Assembly: GCF_001832885.1 (NCBI RefSeq)
Contig: NZ_MKIQ01000003.1
Span: 1-64,000 of the forward strand
Length of the DNA stretch: 64,000 nt
Origin: Floricoccus penangensis
Lineage (GTDB): Bacteria > Bacillota > Bacilli > Lactobacillales > Streptococcaceae
Direction: 5' to 3'
This document shows, piece by piece, positions 28,056 to 36,866 of this stretch. Each line of letters opens with the position of its first letter. Within the stretch, counting starts at the first letter, position 1. Both the position numbers and the translations under genes were made by a program. The notes beneath the pieces were generated by a model that had not been told where the DNA came from, ran no database searches, and saw only the letters and a list, made by a program, of their open reading frames with translations.

Positions 28056-28910
28056 TTACCAAGCATAGTTAGGTTCTACACAAACTGACATAGCAGAAAG
28101 AAGTTCTTCTGGAGTGATTACCTTCAAGCCAGCATATACTGGATCTTGCATTGATGCTAATGGATCAACATAATATATACCAATAATTTCTGAACCATCA
28201 TCACTTGTCTTATAACCTGTCCCTATAACATTATGCTCACCTTTTTTCTCAGGATATAAAGAAGATAACTCTAATGTATAATACATTGGATAACCGCTTT
28301 TAAAATTTTCGACGAGCCTCATTTTAAATAAAATCATATCTTCAGAATTTATTGAAGGATCAGTTACCCTTGCGATTCTATAACCAGTCTGATCTGCAGC
28401 TGGAGATTCCCTACCAATTAGATGTTTATTTAAAATTCTGATTGCATCTTTATTATGTGTTCCCCAAGTGTTAGTCGTTCCCATCTCTATAGCAAGTTGT
28501 TCCTGTGGTACAGTAATGCCTCTTGTAGAAAGCATCATACTAACAGTAGTTGGAGCACAATTTGTAGGTGTCTTTTGAATTTGCTGAACAACATCTATTC
28601 TATACTTTGTTGACAATTGCATATTATTTTGACTTTCTTTGGTTAAATTCTCTTTACTATTGTCAATAACTCTTTTTGAAGAATCATTGACTGGTAATTC
28701 ATTTTCTAAATTGGTAGCTGAATTACTCACTTTATATTCGTTGTCACTTTCGTAAGTAGTAGCGATTTCATCACTACCCACCTTAGTGTTAGAAGTAGTT
28801 ATTTCAAGGCCATTAGAAACTTCTTTTTCTTTACTATTTGCGTAAAAAATATATGTTCCTAGAATAGCAAAAAAAATTATACACGTTGAAAATAAATTTT
28901 TTTTATTCAT
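28056..28910 (-). CDS. Secreted/anchored C39-like cysteine protease
   Basis: The start at 28910 (MNKKNLFSTC) follows GAAGGAGAAGTC; the open frame extends 30 codons upstream without a site. An N-terminal hydrophobic segment (residues 5-22) is a signal or anchor, followed by about 100 residues of Ser/Asn/Glu-rich linker. The C-terminal domain resembles Peptidase_C39_2: Cys in 'TPTNCAPTTVSMML', His in 'GEHNVIGTGY' and Asp in 'YYVDPLA'. Such proteins process or degrade wall peptides or other surface proteins; the substrate is unknown. It interrupts the purine genes but has its own terminator. Confidence 0.75.
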   Translation of the reverse strand: MNKKNLFSTCIIFFAILGTYIFYANSKEKEVSNGLEITTSNTKVGSDEIATTYESDNEYKVSNSATNLENELPVNDSSKRVIDNSKENLTKESQNNMQLSTKYRIDVVQQIQKTPTNCAPTTVSMMLSTRGITVPQEQLAIEMGTTNTWGTHNKDAIRILNKHLIGRESPAADQTGYRIARVTDPSINSEDMILFKMRLVENFKSGYPMYYTLELSSLYPEKKGEHNVIGTGYKTSDDGSEIIGIYYVDPLASMQDPVYAGLKVITPEELLSAMSVCVEPNYAW

Positions 28911-29002
28911 GACTTCTCCTTCATTATAAACAAAATATGTAATATAATTATATAACTCTGTACTTATACAAATATTATTATAAATTATATACATTGTCAA
29001 TA

Positions 29003-29036
29003 AAAAAAGAGAACATAATAGTTCATCTTTTTAAGA
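29003..29036 (-). terminator. Weak terminator after purK
   Basis: GAAC and GTTC pair around 6 nt on the minus strand and are followed by a T7 run. The stem is short, so this is a modest call. Confidence 0.45.
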
Positions 29037-29039
29037 TTA

Positions 29040-30170
29040 TTACCAATTTTTATTTTCGTCTACTTCACTTAAAGTATTTTCAATACAATCAGTTAAAATT
29101 GTAATATGACCCATTTTACGATTAACTTTTGATTCATCTTTTCCGTAATAATGAAAATGCCAGTCATTTTTTTGAGAAATCAAATCATATGTTCCTTCAA
29201 GGTGTTGTCCAAGAATATTGACCATAAGTGCTGGTGATAAAAGTTCAACATCAGCAAGGGGCCAGCCAAGTACACCTCTAATATGTGCATCAAATTGACT
29301 GAAATTACAAGCTTCAATTGAATAGTGACCTGAATTATGAGGTCTGGGAGCAAGCTCATTAACATAAATTTTTCCATCTTTAGTTAGGAACATTTCAATG
29401 GCTAGTACACCTCTTAAATCAAGCTTTTCAGCAATTATCAATCCAATTTTTTTTGCTTTCTCAGATATGTCATCGCTAACACGAGCAGGAGCAATTGTTT
29501 CATGAAGGATATTATTTACATGAATATTTTCTACAACAGGAAATACCTTAAACTCATATCCATTACCAGCAACTATAACTGAAATTTCCTTATCAAAAGG
29601 AACCCACGCTTCAAGCTCACAAACTGCACCTGTACTTAACAATTTTTCAGCATCAGAAATATCTTCAACTGATTTGAGTACATATTGACCTTTTCCATCG
29701 TAGCCACCACGTATTGTCTTAAGAACAGATGGATAACCAATTTCCTCAAGAGCGTTTCCTAGTTGCTCACTTGTTTCAACTTGCTTATGTGGCGCAATAT
29801 CAACTCCACATGATTCTAAAAATTCTTTTTCTGTAAGTCTATCTTGAGTCTTGGCAAGAAGATTTGTACTCTGAGGAAGATTTATTATGTCTGACAGTTT
29901 TTCTAGTGTTTCAACTGAAACATTCTCAAATTCATAAGTTACAACATCAGATTTTTCAGCAAGTTCTTTTAAGGCTTGAAAATCATCATATGAAGCTACA
30001 ATTTGACTATCAGCCATTTGTCCTGCGGGACAATCATCCGTTGGGTCAAGTACTATAACCTTATATCCCATTTCTTTTGCTGAAGTTATCATCATTTGAC
30101 CAAGTTGACCACCACCAACAATTCCAATGGTTGACCCTGGTAATATTAAATCCTTAATCAAGTTGATCAC
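29040..30170 (-). CDS. purK: N5-carboxyaminoimidazole ribonucleotide synthase
   Basis: PurK carboxylates AIR with ATP and bicarbonate. The 376-residue ATP-grasp protein begins '[17 protein letters not shown]' and contains '[16 protein letters not shown]' and '[20 protein letters not shown]'. The start is GTG at 30170, overlapping purE by 17 bp; no strong Shine-Dalgarno is visible, so translation is probably coupled to purE. A TTG four codons in is an alternative start. Confidence 0.95.
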   Translation of the reverse strand: MINLIKDLILPGSTIGIVGGGQLGQMMITSAKEMGYKVIVLDPTDDCPAGQMADSQIVASYDDFQALKELAEKSDVVTYEFENVSVETLEKLSDIINLPQSTNLLAKTQDRLTEKEFLESCGVDIAPHKQVETSEQLGNALEEIGYPSVLKTIRGGYDGKGQYVLKSVEDISDAEKLLSTGAVCELEAWVPFDKEISVIVAGNGYEFKVFPVVENIHVNNILHETIAPARVSDDISEKAKKIGLIIAEKLDLRGVLAIEMFLTKDGKIYVNELAPRPHNSGHYSIEACNFSQFDAHIRGVLGWPLADVELLSPALMVNILGQHLEGTYDLISQKNDWHFHYYGKDESKVNRKMGHITILTDCIENTLSEVDENKNW

Positions 30171-30642
30171 TACTTTCTAATACTTGTTCTTCAAGCTTTT
30201 TACGACGTTTATTCAGTTTTTCTGCAAGTTCAATGTTAGTAATTGACAGAATTTCTGCAGCTAATAAGCCTGCGTTTGTAGCTCCTGCAGCTCCAATAGC
30301 TGTAGTCGCAACTGGAACTCCTCCAGGCATTTGAACAATTGATAAAAGTGAATCCAAACCATTTAATGTTCGGCTTTTAACAGGGACTCCGATAACAGGT
30401 AAAGTAGTTTTAGCCGCAACCATTCCTGGTAAGTGGGCTGCTCCACCTGCACCTGCAATAATTACTTTTAGTCCACGCGCACGTGCACTTTCCGCAAATT
30501 CAAACATCAAGTCAGGTGTTCTATGAGCAGATACAACCTTTTTTTCGTAGGAAACTTCAAGCTCTTCCAAGATATCACAAGCCAACTTCATAGTCTCCCA
30601 ATCGGAAGTACTTCCCATTATTACTGCAACTTCAGCACTCAT
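30154..30642 (-). CDS. purE: N5-CAIR mutase
   Basis: PurE moves the carboxyl group to give CAIR, following PurK. The 162 residues show class I PurE motifs '[14 protein letters not shown]', '[13 protein letters not shown]' and '[18 protein letters not shown]'. It opens a separate purEK transcript with its own PurBox promoter. Confidence 0.96.
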   Translation of the reverse strand: MSAEVAVIMGSTSDWETMKLACDILEELEVSYEKKVVSAHRTPDLMFEFAESARARGLKVIIAGAGGAAHLPGMVAAKTTLPVIGVPVKSRTLNGLDSLLSIVQMPGGVPVATTAIGAAGATNAGLLAAEILSITNIELAEKLNKRRKKLEEQVLESSDQLD

Positions 30643-30677
30643 TATAAATAAACTCGCCTTCTATTATTGATAATTTA

Positions 30678-30706
30678 ATTTTAACAAGGCTTAAAGTTAT
30701 TGTCAA
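30678..30706 (-). promoter_or_regulatory. purEK promoter
   Basis: Consensus TTGACA (plus 30701-30706), a 17-bp spacer, then an extended -10 TGTTAAAAT (hexamer 30678-30683). The predicted start is near 30671. Confidence 0.82.
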
Positions 30707-30740
30707 AGTTTTTACGAATGATTTTATATAAAAATAATTA

Positions 30741-30753
30741 ATCGTTCGTATTT
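30741..30753 (-). promoter_or_regulatory. PurBox of the purEK promoter
   Basis: AAATACGAACGAT on the minus strand matches AWWWCCGAACWWT with two mismatches. The distance from its central G to the -10 end is 69 bp, identical to the purC promoter. It overlaps the final codons of the adjacent GNAT pseudogene. Confidence 0.7.
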
Positions 30754-30938
30754 ATTTTATATTCATACATTCTAGTCAACATATTGTCATCATCTCTTAC
30801 CATAGCTAAAAAATTCCAATTCAATTTTTCATATAAATTTACATGGTCGGTAATCAAATATAGTATATCAATATCTAAAGAGAGCATATCTTGATAAACA
30901 AAATTTAGAAGGTCACGAGCAATACCTTGTGACCTATA

Positions 30939-31039
30939 GTTGATTAAAATAGAAATAAGACAAGGCGACGAATTGATGATAGAACTAGCGTTCATCGAGA
31001 TGAGTCAACGATGTATTAATCTATTTTTAAGTGACTATA
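30939..31039. mobile_element. 101-bp MITE-like insertion
   Basis: The insert lies between duplicated TA dinucleotides inside the GNAT pseudogene. On the minus strand its ends are ATAGTCACTTAAAAATAGA and, inverted, ATAGTTGATTAAAATAGA, an imperfect terminal inverted repeat of about 19 bp. It has no coding capacity. Size, TA target and terminal repeats resemble RUP-type elements mobilised by IS630-family transposases. No other copy was noticed in the window. Confidence 0.65.
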
Positions 31040-31312
31040 TATTCCTCTTCAACATATAAGGCACAATGATTAGGTTTCAAATCTTTTCGTTCATGAAAAT
31101 CATTTTCAATAACTCCAACACCAGCTATGATTTTATTATCAATTACGACTAAGTATCACTGAGGAATAACTCCTATACCTTCCATCATTTGATGCATGCT
31201 TTCAATATATGCTTCCTTTGAAATATCCCACTTTTGACTAAACCAAACTGCTGCATCTTGAATAATATCACTTTTTTCTCTTAATTTAATAAATTCCATA
31301 ATTATTCCTATA

Positions 31313-31696
31313 CTATTTCTTAAGTAGCTCAGATAATTTTTCTAAATCCATGTGGACTTCTTTAACATGAAAATTATCCCAAAAACCATCTTCTTTGTAC
31401 CTAGGAATAATATGCTTATGAAAATGCACTCCTTCATCCATTGTAAATCCGTTATTTTGAAATATTGTCACATCAAGGATATCAAAATTTTCTTTTAGTA
31501 TACCTACAATTTCTTTTTCAAATTTAATCTCATCAAGTAAGACTGAATCAGGAATATCTTCTAAGCTTTCATAGTGCTTCTTAGAAATAAGCAGTAAATG
31601 CCCAATTTGATTAGGGTTAATATCTAAAACCAAAAAGAAGTCTTTAGATTCACGTAAAATTTGCTTCTTATCAATTTGACTACAGAAGATACACAT
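31313..31696 (-). CDS. HIT-family protein
   Basis: The 127-residue protein has the HIT motif H-x-H-x-H in 'EGVHFHKHIIPR', the catalytic region of nucleotide hydrolases and transferases such as Ap4A or AMP-lysine hydrolases. The N-terminal 'CIFCSQI' pair is a common zinc site in the family. It was probably co-transcribed with the GNAT pseudogene 14 bp downstream. Exact substrate unknown. Confidence 0.85.
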   Translation of the reverse strand: MCIFCSQIDKKQILRESKDFFLVLDINPNQIGHLLLISKKHYESLEDIPDSVLLDEIKFEKEIVGILKENFDILDVTIFQNNGFTMDEGVHFHKHIIPRYKEDGFWDNFHVKEVHMDLEKLSELLKK

Positions 31697-31838
31697 ATAA
31701 CACTCCCATCATTTTTCCTGTAATTATAGCATGATTTTTCCACCACTCATAATTGAAATTTCACCTCTTATCTAATCTCACGATATTTTTCAAATGTACT
31801 AATTTATACTTGGTCTATAAACTTAAAGGAGGAAACAT

Positions 31839-32726
31839 ATGTTAGAAGCAAAAAGTCTTTCCAAGCGTTACGGGAAAAATATTGTTGTAAATAATGTTAA
31901 TTTGAAGATCGACTCAGATAAATTCATTGCCATTCTGGGTCCGAATGGTGCAGGAAAATCTACTTTGATAAATATGATGATTGGTCTTCTTGAACCATCT
32001 AGTGGTCAAATTACTTATGGAAATTTAAAGGTAAATTCTTCAGAGTATAAACAAAAAATTGGAGTTGTTTTTCAAGATAGTATTTTAGATGAAAAACTCT
32101 CAGTAAAAAAGAATCTTCTTTATCGCCTACAAATGTATAAAAATATAGATGATTCTTGGTTTGAAGATTTATTAGATGAATTTATGTTAAGAGAACTTCT
32201 AAACGAAAATTATGGAAATCTATCTGGTGGTCAAAAGAGACGAGTTGATATAGCTAGATCTTTATTAAACAAGCCAGAAATTCTATTTCTTGATGAACCT
32301 TCAACAGGTCTTGATATACAAAATCGTAAGCTTATTTGGGATATCCTTATAAAACTAAAATTAAAATATAAATTTTCAATCGTATTAACCACTCATTATC
32401 TTGAAGAAAGCGAAGCGGCAGATTTTATTTATATAATTGATAAGGGAAATATTATTGCAAGTGACAGTGTTGGAAATCTTAAAAATGAATATGTTAAATC
32501 AATTTTAACTCTTAAAACTAAAAATCATGAATCTCTTAATAGAATATACGAAAAATACAAAGCTTTTTCGCAAAAAAAAGACGAAGATACTTTAGTAATC
32601 AAATTAGATGGTGCCAGACAAGCATATAAAATACTCGAGGATGCTGACTGGATTGATTTTGAATTTCAAAAAGGGACAATTGATGATATTTTCTTAACAC
32701 TTACTGGAAAGGAGCTTAGGGCATGA
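31839..32726 (+). CDS. ABC transporter ATP-binding protein
   Basis: A 295-residue ATPase with Walker A 'GPNGAGKST' near residue 36, signature 'LSGGQKRR' and Walker B 'ILFLDEPSTGLD', plus a C-terminal extension typical of DrrA/CcmA-like exporters. Start ATG follows AAAGGAGG. It overlaps the permease gene by 4 bp (ATGA) and is the first gene of an ABC-permease-LytTR-DUF3021 operon. Confidence 0.92.
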   Translation: MLEAKSLSKRYGKNIVVNNVNLKIDSDKFIAILGPNGAGKSTLINMMIGLLEPSSGQITYGNLKVNSSEYKQKIGVVFQDSILDEKLSVKKNLLYRLQMYKNIDDSWFEDLLDEFMLRELLNENYGNLSGGQKRRVDIARSLLNKPEILFLDEPSTGLDIQNRKLIWDILIKLKLKYKFSIVLTTHYLEESEAADFIYIIDKGNIIASDSVGNLKNEYVKSILTLKTKNHESLNRIYEKYKAFSQKKDEDTLVIKLDGARQAYKILEDADWIDFEFQKGTIDDIFLTLTGKELRA

Positions 32727-33568
32727 AATCATTCATAAATAGAAATTTGAGACTTTTCTTCTCACAACCTAAAAACGTTATACTTTCACTTTTTTCATCA
32801 ATGATTTCATTGACACTCTATCTAGTTTTTCTTAAAAATAATTTGCTTGATAGTATGTCAGGGATTAGCAATACAGATAAAATACTCGACCTTTGGTTGA
32901 TAGGTGGTATTCTTACAATTACCGCTATGACCACGAGCTTTACCGGTATTAGTCAAAGCGTCTATGATAGAGAAAAGGGAGTATTAAAGGATTTATCGCT
33001 AACATCTCTAAAATCAAGTGAAGTATCCTTATCTTATCTATGTTCATCTGTGATAATTTCCTTTGTCATGCAAGCTATGGTCTATCTATTGACCTATGCT
33101 TTATTCTTCATCCTTGATGACCTTAAAATAGACGTTGAAACAAGTCTAACACTACTTCCAATTTTTATCCTTAATAGTCTGGTTTGGTCAGGGTTTAACC
33201 TACTTGTCATAAAAAATATTAAGAATATAAAAAGTTTAGGCCGAATTGAAGCACTTCTATCAACTGCAATCGGATTTTTCGCAGGTGCCTATATACCACT
33301 AGGTGTATTTTCCAAATCAGCTTACTCAATAATAAAACTAACTCCTGCTCCTTATTCGTCTTCTCTTTTTAGAGAAATTCTTTTAAAAAGACCTTTAGAA
33401 AAAATAAAAATGCCAACTAGCGAGGAATTTGATTTTAGGAAATTATTAGGTATTGGAATTGAGTTTTATGGAAAACTAACGAGTGGCTATCAAAATGCTT
33501 TGATTTTAATATTCTTTTGCCTAATTTGTCTAATCGGTGGTATGATAATAGATAAAATAAGAAAGTAA
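32723..33568 (+). CDS. ABC-2 type permease
   Basis: A 281-residue membrane protein with about six hydrophobic segments and the 'YDREKGVLKDLSLTSLKSSEV' cytoplasmic segment typical of ABC-2 exporters. It forms the channel partner of the preceding ATPase. The substrate is unknown; relatives export drugs, peptides or polysaccharides. Confidence 0.88.
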   Translation: MKSFINRNLRLFFSQPKNVILSLFSSMISLTLYLVFLKNNLLDSMSGISNTDKILDLWLIGGILTITAMTTSFTGISQSVYDREKGVLKDLSLTSLKSSEVSLSYLCSSVIISFVMQAMVYLLTYALFFILDDLKIDVETSLTLLPIFILNSLVWSGFNLLVIKNIKNIKSLGRIEALLSTAIGFFAGAYIPLGVFSKSAYSIIKLTPAPYSSSLFREILLKRPLEKIKMPTSEEFDFRKLLGIGIEFYGKLTSGYQNALILIFFCLICLIGGMIIDKIRK

Positions 33569-33583
33569 AAGAAAAGGATAATT

Positions 33584-34036
33584 ATGGATATAAAGTACCG
33601 GGAAAATCCTAAACTGGCAGAAAATGAAATAAAGGTAATTATTGAAGCAAGTGAATTAGACAAGGATGTTATGAAACTTATGTCTGATATTGAAAATTTA
33701 GGAAGTAAGAGAAGCATTCTAGCTATTAATACGGAAGATAGGCTTGAAATGCTTTCTTATAACCAAATAATATTAATTGAAGTATTTACAAATCAAATTA
33801 TCATACAGTCAGTTGACAAAATATATGAAACAAAGGGTCAACTCAAAACTATATATAATCAACTACCTAAATCAACATTTATTCAAATTTCTAAAAATAC
33901 AATAATTAATATCGACCACCTAGATTATTTAGAAGCAGCATTTTCTGGTAATATGACTGCTTTCTTGACAAATAAAGTTAAGACAAATGTTAGTCGCAAG
34001 TATCTTCCTGACCTAAAAAAATTAATTGGATTGTAG
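33584..34036 (+). CDS. LytTR-family DNA-binding regulator
   Basis: The 150-residue protein ends in a LytTR domain ('SYNQIILIEVFTNQIIIQS...FIQISKNTIINIDHLDYLEAAFSGNMTAFL'). It lacks a receiver domain, so it is not a classical response regulator. Stand-alone LytTR proteins next to DUF3021 membrane proteins form known regulatory pairs that control adjacent transporter genes. Start follows AAAAGGATAATT. Confidence 0.88.
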   Translation: MDIKYRENPKLAENEIKVIIEASELDKDVMKLMSDIENLGSKRSILAINTEDRLEMLSYNQIILIEVFTNQIIIQSVDKIYETKGQLKTIYNQLPKSTFIQISKNTIINIDHLDYLEAAFSGNMTAFLTNKVKTNVSRKYLPDLKKLIGL

Positions 34037-34044
34037 GTAATAAT

Positions 34045-34437
34045 ATGAAAAAAATTTTAAAATACGGAATAATGGGAATGCTGATGTCAAGCTTTGGCTT
34101 TTTAGTAGGTTCATTATTCTATCTTGATTCTTCTTTGGATAAAAAAACGGTAATTACTGTCTTTATCATGGGATTTATTGTTGGAATGGTAACAACAATT
34201 TTTGATATTACTAGTTTAAGCTATGTAACTGCAATAATTATCCACTTTTTCGTTACTCTAACTATTATAACTATTTCCAATTTCATATTAGGAAGTGGAA
34301 CATTTCTTTTAAATCACATCTTCACATATTTAGCACAATTTATATTCATCTATGTAATCATTTGGATTGGGATATACTTTTTCCAAAGAAAAGATGTAGA
34401 TACCATAAATCAACAATTGAAAAAAAGAAAAAAATGA
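34045..34437 (+). CDS. DUF3021 family membrane protein
   Basis: A 130-residue protein with four transmembrane segments and a basic C-terminus. Size, topology and position just after a LytTR gene fit DUF3021 members, which are thought to restrain the partner LytTR regulator at the membrane. That role is family-based inference. Confidence 0.75.
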   Translation: MKKILKYGIMGMLMSSFGFLVGSLFYLDSSLDKKTVITVFIMGFIVGMVTTIFDITSLSYVTAIIIHFFVTLTIITISNFILGSGTFLLNHIFTYLAQFIFIYVIIWIGIYFFQRKDVDTINQQLKKRKK

Positions 34438-34482
34438 TATTTAAAAACTTCCGCAAGTTGTCAATTCAAGTACAATACTTGG

Positions 34483-34629
34483 GTAATTTCATTTATCAAG
34501 GGGAAAAATGGTAGTGAAAAGTCTACACTGATGAAGATGATAACTGGTATTCTTTTACCCAATGTTGGAAGCTTTGAAAAAATTAATGGAATTGAATATG
34601 TAATCTGCACCAATAATATAAGCGCTTAA
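34483..34629 (+). pseudogene. Remnant of an ABC transporter ATPase
   Basis: The frame reads VISFIKGKNGSEKSTLMKMI, then TGILLPNVGSFEKINGIEY, ending in TAA. It is a Walker A region of an ABC ATPase with the conserved Gly replaced by Glu (GSEKST), and no start codon or remaining domains. It lies between the DUF3021 gene and the HAAS-type gene and suggests deletion of a second transporter. Confidence 0.65.
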
Positions 34630-34681
34630 ATGAAATTATGGTGTTTTAAAATGTGGAAATAATCAGATAAGAGGAGTAAAT

Positions 34682-35641
34682 ATGCGTAGTATTATTGATA
34701 ATTATTTATATGACGTAGTGAAACATTTGGATTATCCTAAGCGAGAGAAAGTCAAAAAAGAATTGAACAGCTTAATTTTAGACAAGTTAGAGGAAAGAAC
34801 GTCGGGAAGAGAAGCCCTGGAGACCGATGTATATGCTGTCCTTGAAGAGCTAGGTAGTCCTTATCATGTGGCAGAAAAGTATATGGGAGATGAAAAAAAT
34901 ACATTATTATCTGGCATATATTTTAGATATTATAAGCGTATATTACTATTGGTGTTGCCATTGGTTGTCATTATTAGTGTAACTGACTCTTATATAACGA
35001 ATGCCTTTTCACAAGAGGACTGGATGAGTAATTTGAAGGCTTGCACTGAATCAGCTATATATGCATTTTGCTTCTATTTCTGTGTAATTACCGCAATATT
35101 TGTACTTTTACAAAGATACAATGTAAAATTCAATAGTTATAATATTGGTACTCTTCAAAAGACATCCGATGAAGCGAGAAAAAACATAAATATAAAATCG
35201 ATTTGTATTCTAATAATTTCATTTGTAATCGGTATTATTACATATATCAAACCATCATTGATATTTTATGCAGTAAGTCATGGGAAACGAATTAGTATTC
35301 TAAATGAAGATTTATTCCTGCAGTTGAGGTTTGTAATTATTGGAATGCTAGTTGTAGTTTTAATTCGTGAGTGTAGTGTGATTGTGAACAGATACATGAA
35401 TGTAAAACTATACATTTGGGTAACGATATTAGATGTAGTAAATCTTATTTTGTTCTGTGTATTATTCTTACGTCATAATATCATCAATCCAAACTTTTTG
35501 AATATATTTAAAGAAATGTTTGTGGATGAACCGATTATTATAGAATTCTTTTCTAATATAATAAATTATTGGATTGTTATATTATTTTCCGTGTTAGTAT
35601 TGTCAGTCAACCTAGGTGATTTTTTTCGAATTAAAAAATAA
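34682..35641 (+). CDS. HAAS-domain-like membrane protein
   Basis: The 319-residue protein begins with a soluble region of about 80 residues ('YLYDVVKHLDYPKREKVKKELNSLILDKLEE...VLEELGSPYHVAEKYM'). It resembles the HAAS/DUF1700 signalling domain, usually paired with PadR regulators or ABC transporters. Seven or so transmembrane segments follow. No PadR gene is present here, only the decayed ABC fragment upstream. Start follows AGAGGAG. Function unknown. Confidence 0.65.
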   Translation: MRSIIDNYLYDVVKHLDYPKREKVKKELNSLILDKLEERTSGREALETDVYAVLEELGSPYHVAEKYMGDEKNTLLSGIYFRYYKRILLLVLPLVVIISVTDSYITNAFSQEDWMSNLKACTESAIYAFCFYFCVITAIFVLLQRYNVKFNSYNIGTLQKTSDEARKNINIKSICILIISFVIGIITYIKPSLIFYAVSHGKRISILNEDLFLQLRFVIIGMLVVVLIRECSVIVNRYMNVKLYIWVTILDVVNLILFCVLFLRHNIINPNFLNIFKEMFVDEPIIIEFFSNIINYWIVILFSVLVLSVNLGDFFRIKK

Positions 35642-35788
35642 AAAGGAATAAAGTTATTTTAAAGGGTAAGTAGAGTAATTAAATGCCATAAAGACAAGAA
35701 TCTTTTGGTTATTTGCCTGCTATAATAGGGATTTGAAAGCCAAAACCAAAAATCACAACATAGAAAAAAATAAATTTTACTTACTGAG

Positions 35789-35911
35789 GTGATTACCGCA
35801 CTACTGGACCCTACGAATGGAAAAATGCTTCGTGAATTACTATTTTCATTACCAGCTATGGTTTTGGAAATTGCTCATCATATTTACGATAAAAACGATA
35901 TGATTAAATAA
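35789..35911 (+). pseudogene. 40-residue orphan fragment
   Basis: A GTG-initiated frame encodes 'VITALLDPTNGKMLRELL...' to 'EIAHHIYDKNDMIK'. It looks like the C-terminal tail of a larger protein rather than a whole gene. An extended -10 (TGCTATAAT, ending at 35728) lies upstream with nothing else to drive. The parent family is not recognised, and a real small gene cannot be excluded. Confidence 0.3.
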
Positions 35912-35927
35912 TCAACTTAGATAAGTT

Positions 35928-35958
35928 AAAAAACTTCAGACGAAAATCTGAAGTTTTT
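35928..35958. terminator. Bidirectional terminator
   Basis: AAAAAACTTCAGA and TCTGAAGTTTTT form a stem around 6 nt. It lies just downstream of the minus-strand gene at 35969. Confidence 0.8.
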
Positions 35959-35968
35959 ATAGTTTATT

Positions 35969-36244
35969 TTAATAATTGTATCTTGTTACACGATTAATAT
36001 AGTATTCCAATTCCTTTAGTTCGTTTTCAGCTCCGTGCTCATCATAGTCAGAAAGCATTTCTGAATATTTAAGGATTTTCTTAATTTCATGGAGTGCTTT
36101 TTTAGTTTCATACCACTCTCTAATTCTTTGAGAGCGTCCATCAAGTGGTTGGCTAATGTATTTACTATCGGATTCATCGAATCTCGAAATTTCATTCATA
36201 ATTCTATTAACAATTTTTTCTTGATTTACTTGATAATTTGACAT
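35969..36244 (-). CDS. Small charged conserved protein (paralogue of 4282-4608)
   Basis: I start at ATG 36244 (MSNYQVNQEK, 91 aa), 6 bp after GAGGAGGAG; a TTG two codons earlier is less likely. The protein is predicted helical, with 'REWYETKKALHEIKKIL' matching the 108-residue protein at 4282, though the Ser/Asn tail is missing. A cre-like sequence (TGTAAGCGCTTAACA, 36268-36282, one base longer than consensus) lies just upstream. Function unknown. Confidence 0.65.
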   Translation of the reverse strand: MSNYQVNQEKIVNRIMNEISRFDESDSKYISQPLDGRSQRIREWYETKKALHEIKKILKYSEMLSDYDEHGAENELKELEYYINRVTRYNY

Positions 36245-36399
36245 AGACAACTCCTCCTCATTATATTGTAAGCGCTTAACAGATATAGCTTATTAAGATA
36301 ATATACTTTTTTATAAGTAATTACAATCAATACGAAGCAATTGAAGAACTTTTCAGAAAATTAGAACACATAAGTGCATATTTTAGTTAAAAAAATTTT

Positions 36400-36825
36400 T
36401 TAAAGACTTTTAACAAAGAAGTACTCAGTTATTCCCACCTTCTTATGTTCAATTTTTCCAAATTGACTATATCCTTGTGCTTTATAAAATTCAGGTCCTT
36501 GAAAATCAAAAGTATCTAGATGACAGTTTTCACATCCAAATTCCCTTAAATCATTTTCAATTGCATTTAGTAATTTATGTCCTAATCCCTGTCTACGATA
36601 TTCATCAGATACCCATAAAGTTTCTAAATATCCAATATAATACATTGATGAATATGCGACTGCTCCAGCGATTACTTTCCCTTCGTTATCACGAATAACT
36701 CTTATAAAGGGAACATAATCAGAATCTTGCATAAGTGGTCTTTTAGATAAATTATATTCTTCTAGTTTTTCATCAAGAACTTCAGCTTCTTGACGCCCAC
36801 CCTTTTCTATTTTTAAATTATTCAT
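36400..36825 (-). CDS. GNAT family N-acetyltransferase
   Basis: The 141-residue protein has the acetyl-CoA loop 'YRRQGLGHKLLNAIE' and the strand 'CHLDTFDFQGPEFYKAQGY', typical of GNAT enzymes. Substrate unknown. Start follows AACAGGAG. Confidence 0.85.
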   Translation of the reverse strand: MNNLKIEKGGRQEAEVLDEKLEEYNLSKRPLMQDSDYVPFIRVIRDNEGKVIAGAVAYSSMYYIGYLETLWVSDEYRRQGLGHKLLNAIENDLREFGCENCHLDTFDFQGPEFYKAQGYSQFGKIEHKKVGITEYFFVKSL

Positions 36826-36866
36826 ATGAAAACTCCTGTTATATATAGTTATTTATTTAATTAATA

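Larger units (their letters stand above)
30738..31299 (-). pseudogene. GNAT acetyltransferase, broken by stop codon and insertion
   Basis: Read from ATG 31299, the frame gives a GNAT N-terminus (MEFIKLREKSDIIQDAAVWF) and reaches TGA in 'GVIPQ*YLVVIDNK', probably a TGG-to-TGA change. It continues to 'HCALYVEEEY', is interrupted by about 101 bp of unrelated sequence, and resumes as 'RSQGIARDLLNFVYQDM', the acetyl-CoA binding loop, to a stop at 30738. Removing the insert and a 2-bp duplication restores the frame exactly. The gene follows the HIT gene. The open frame at 30738-30995 is only the 3' remnant. Confidence 0.85.

Noticed and set aside
30738-30995. 85-residue protein as an independent gene
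   Set aside because: Its first 20 codons derive from the inserted element; the remainder is the 3' end of the broken GNAT gene.
36268-36282. cre box upstream of the 91-residue protein
   Set aside because: The core TGTAAGCGCTT is good but the right half is one base out of register; kept only as a remark in the gene entry.
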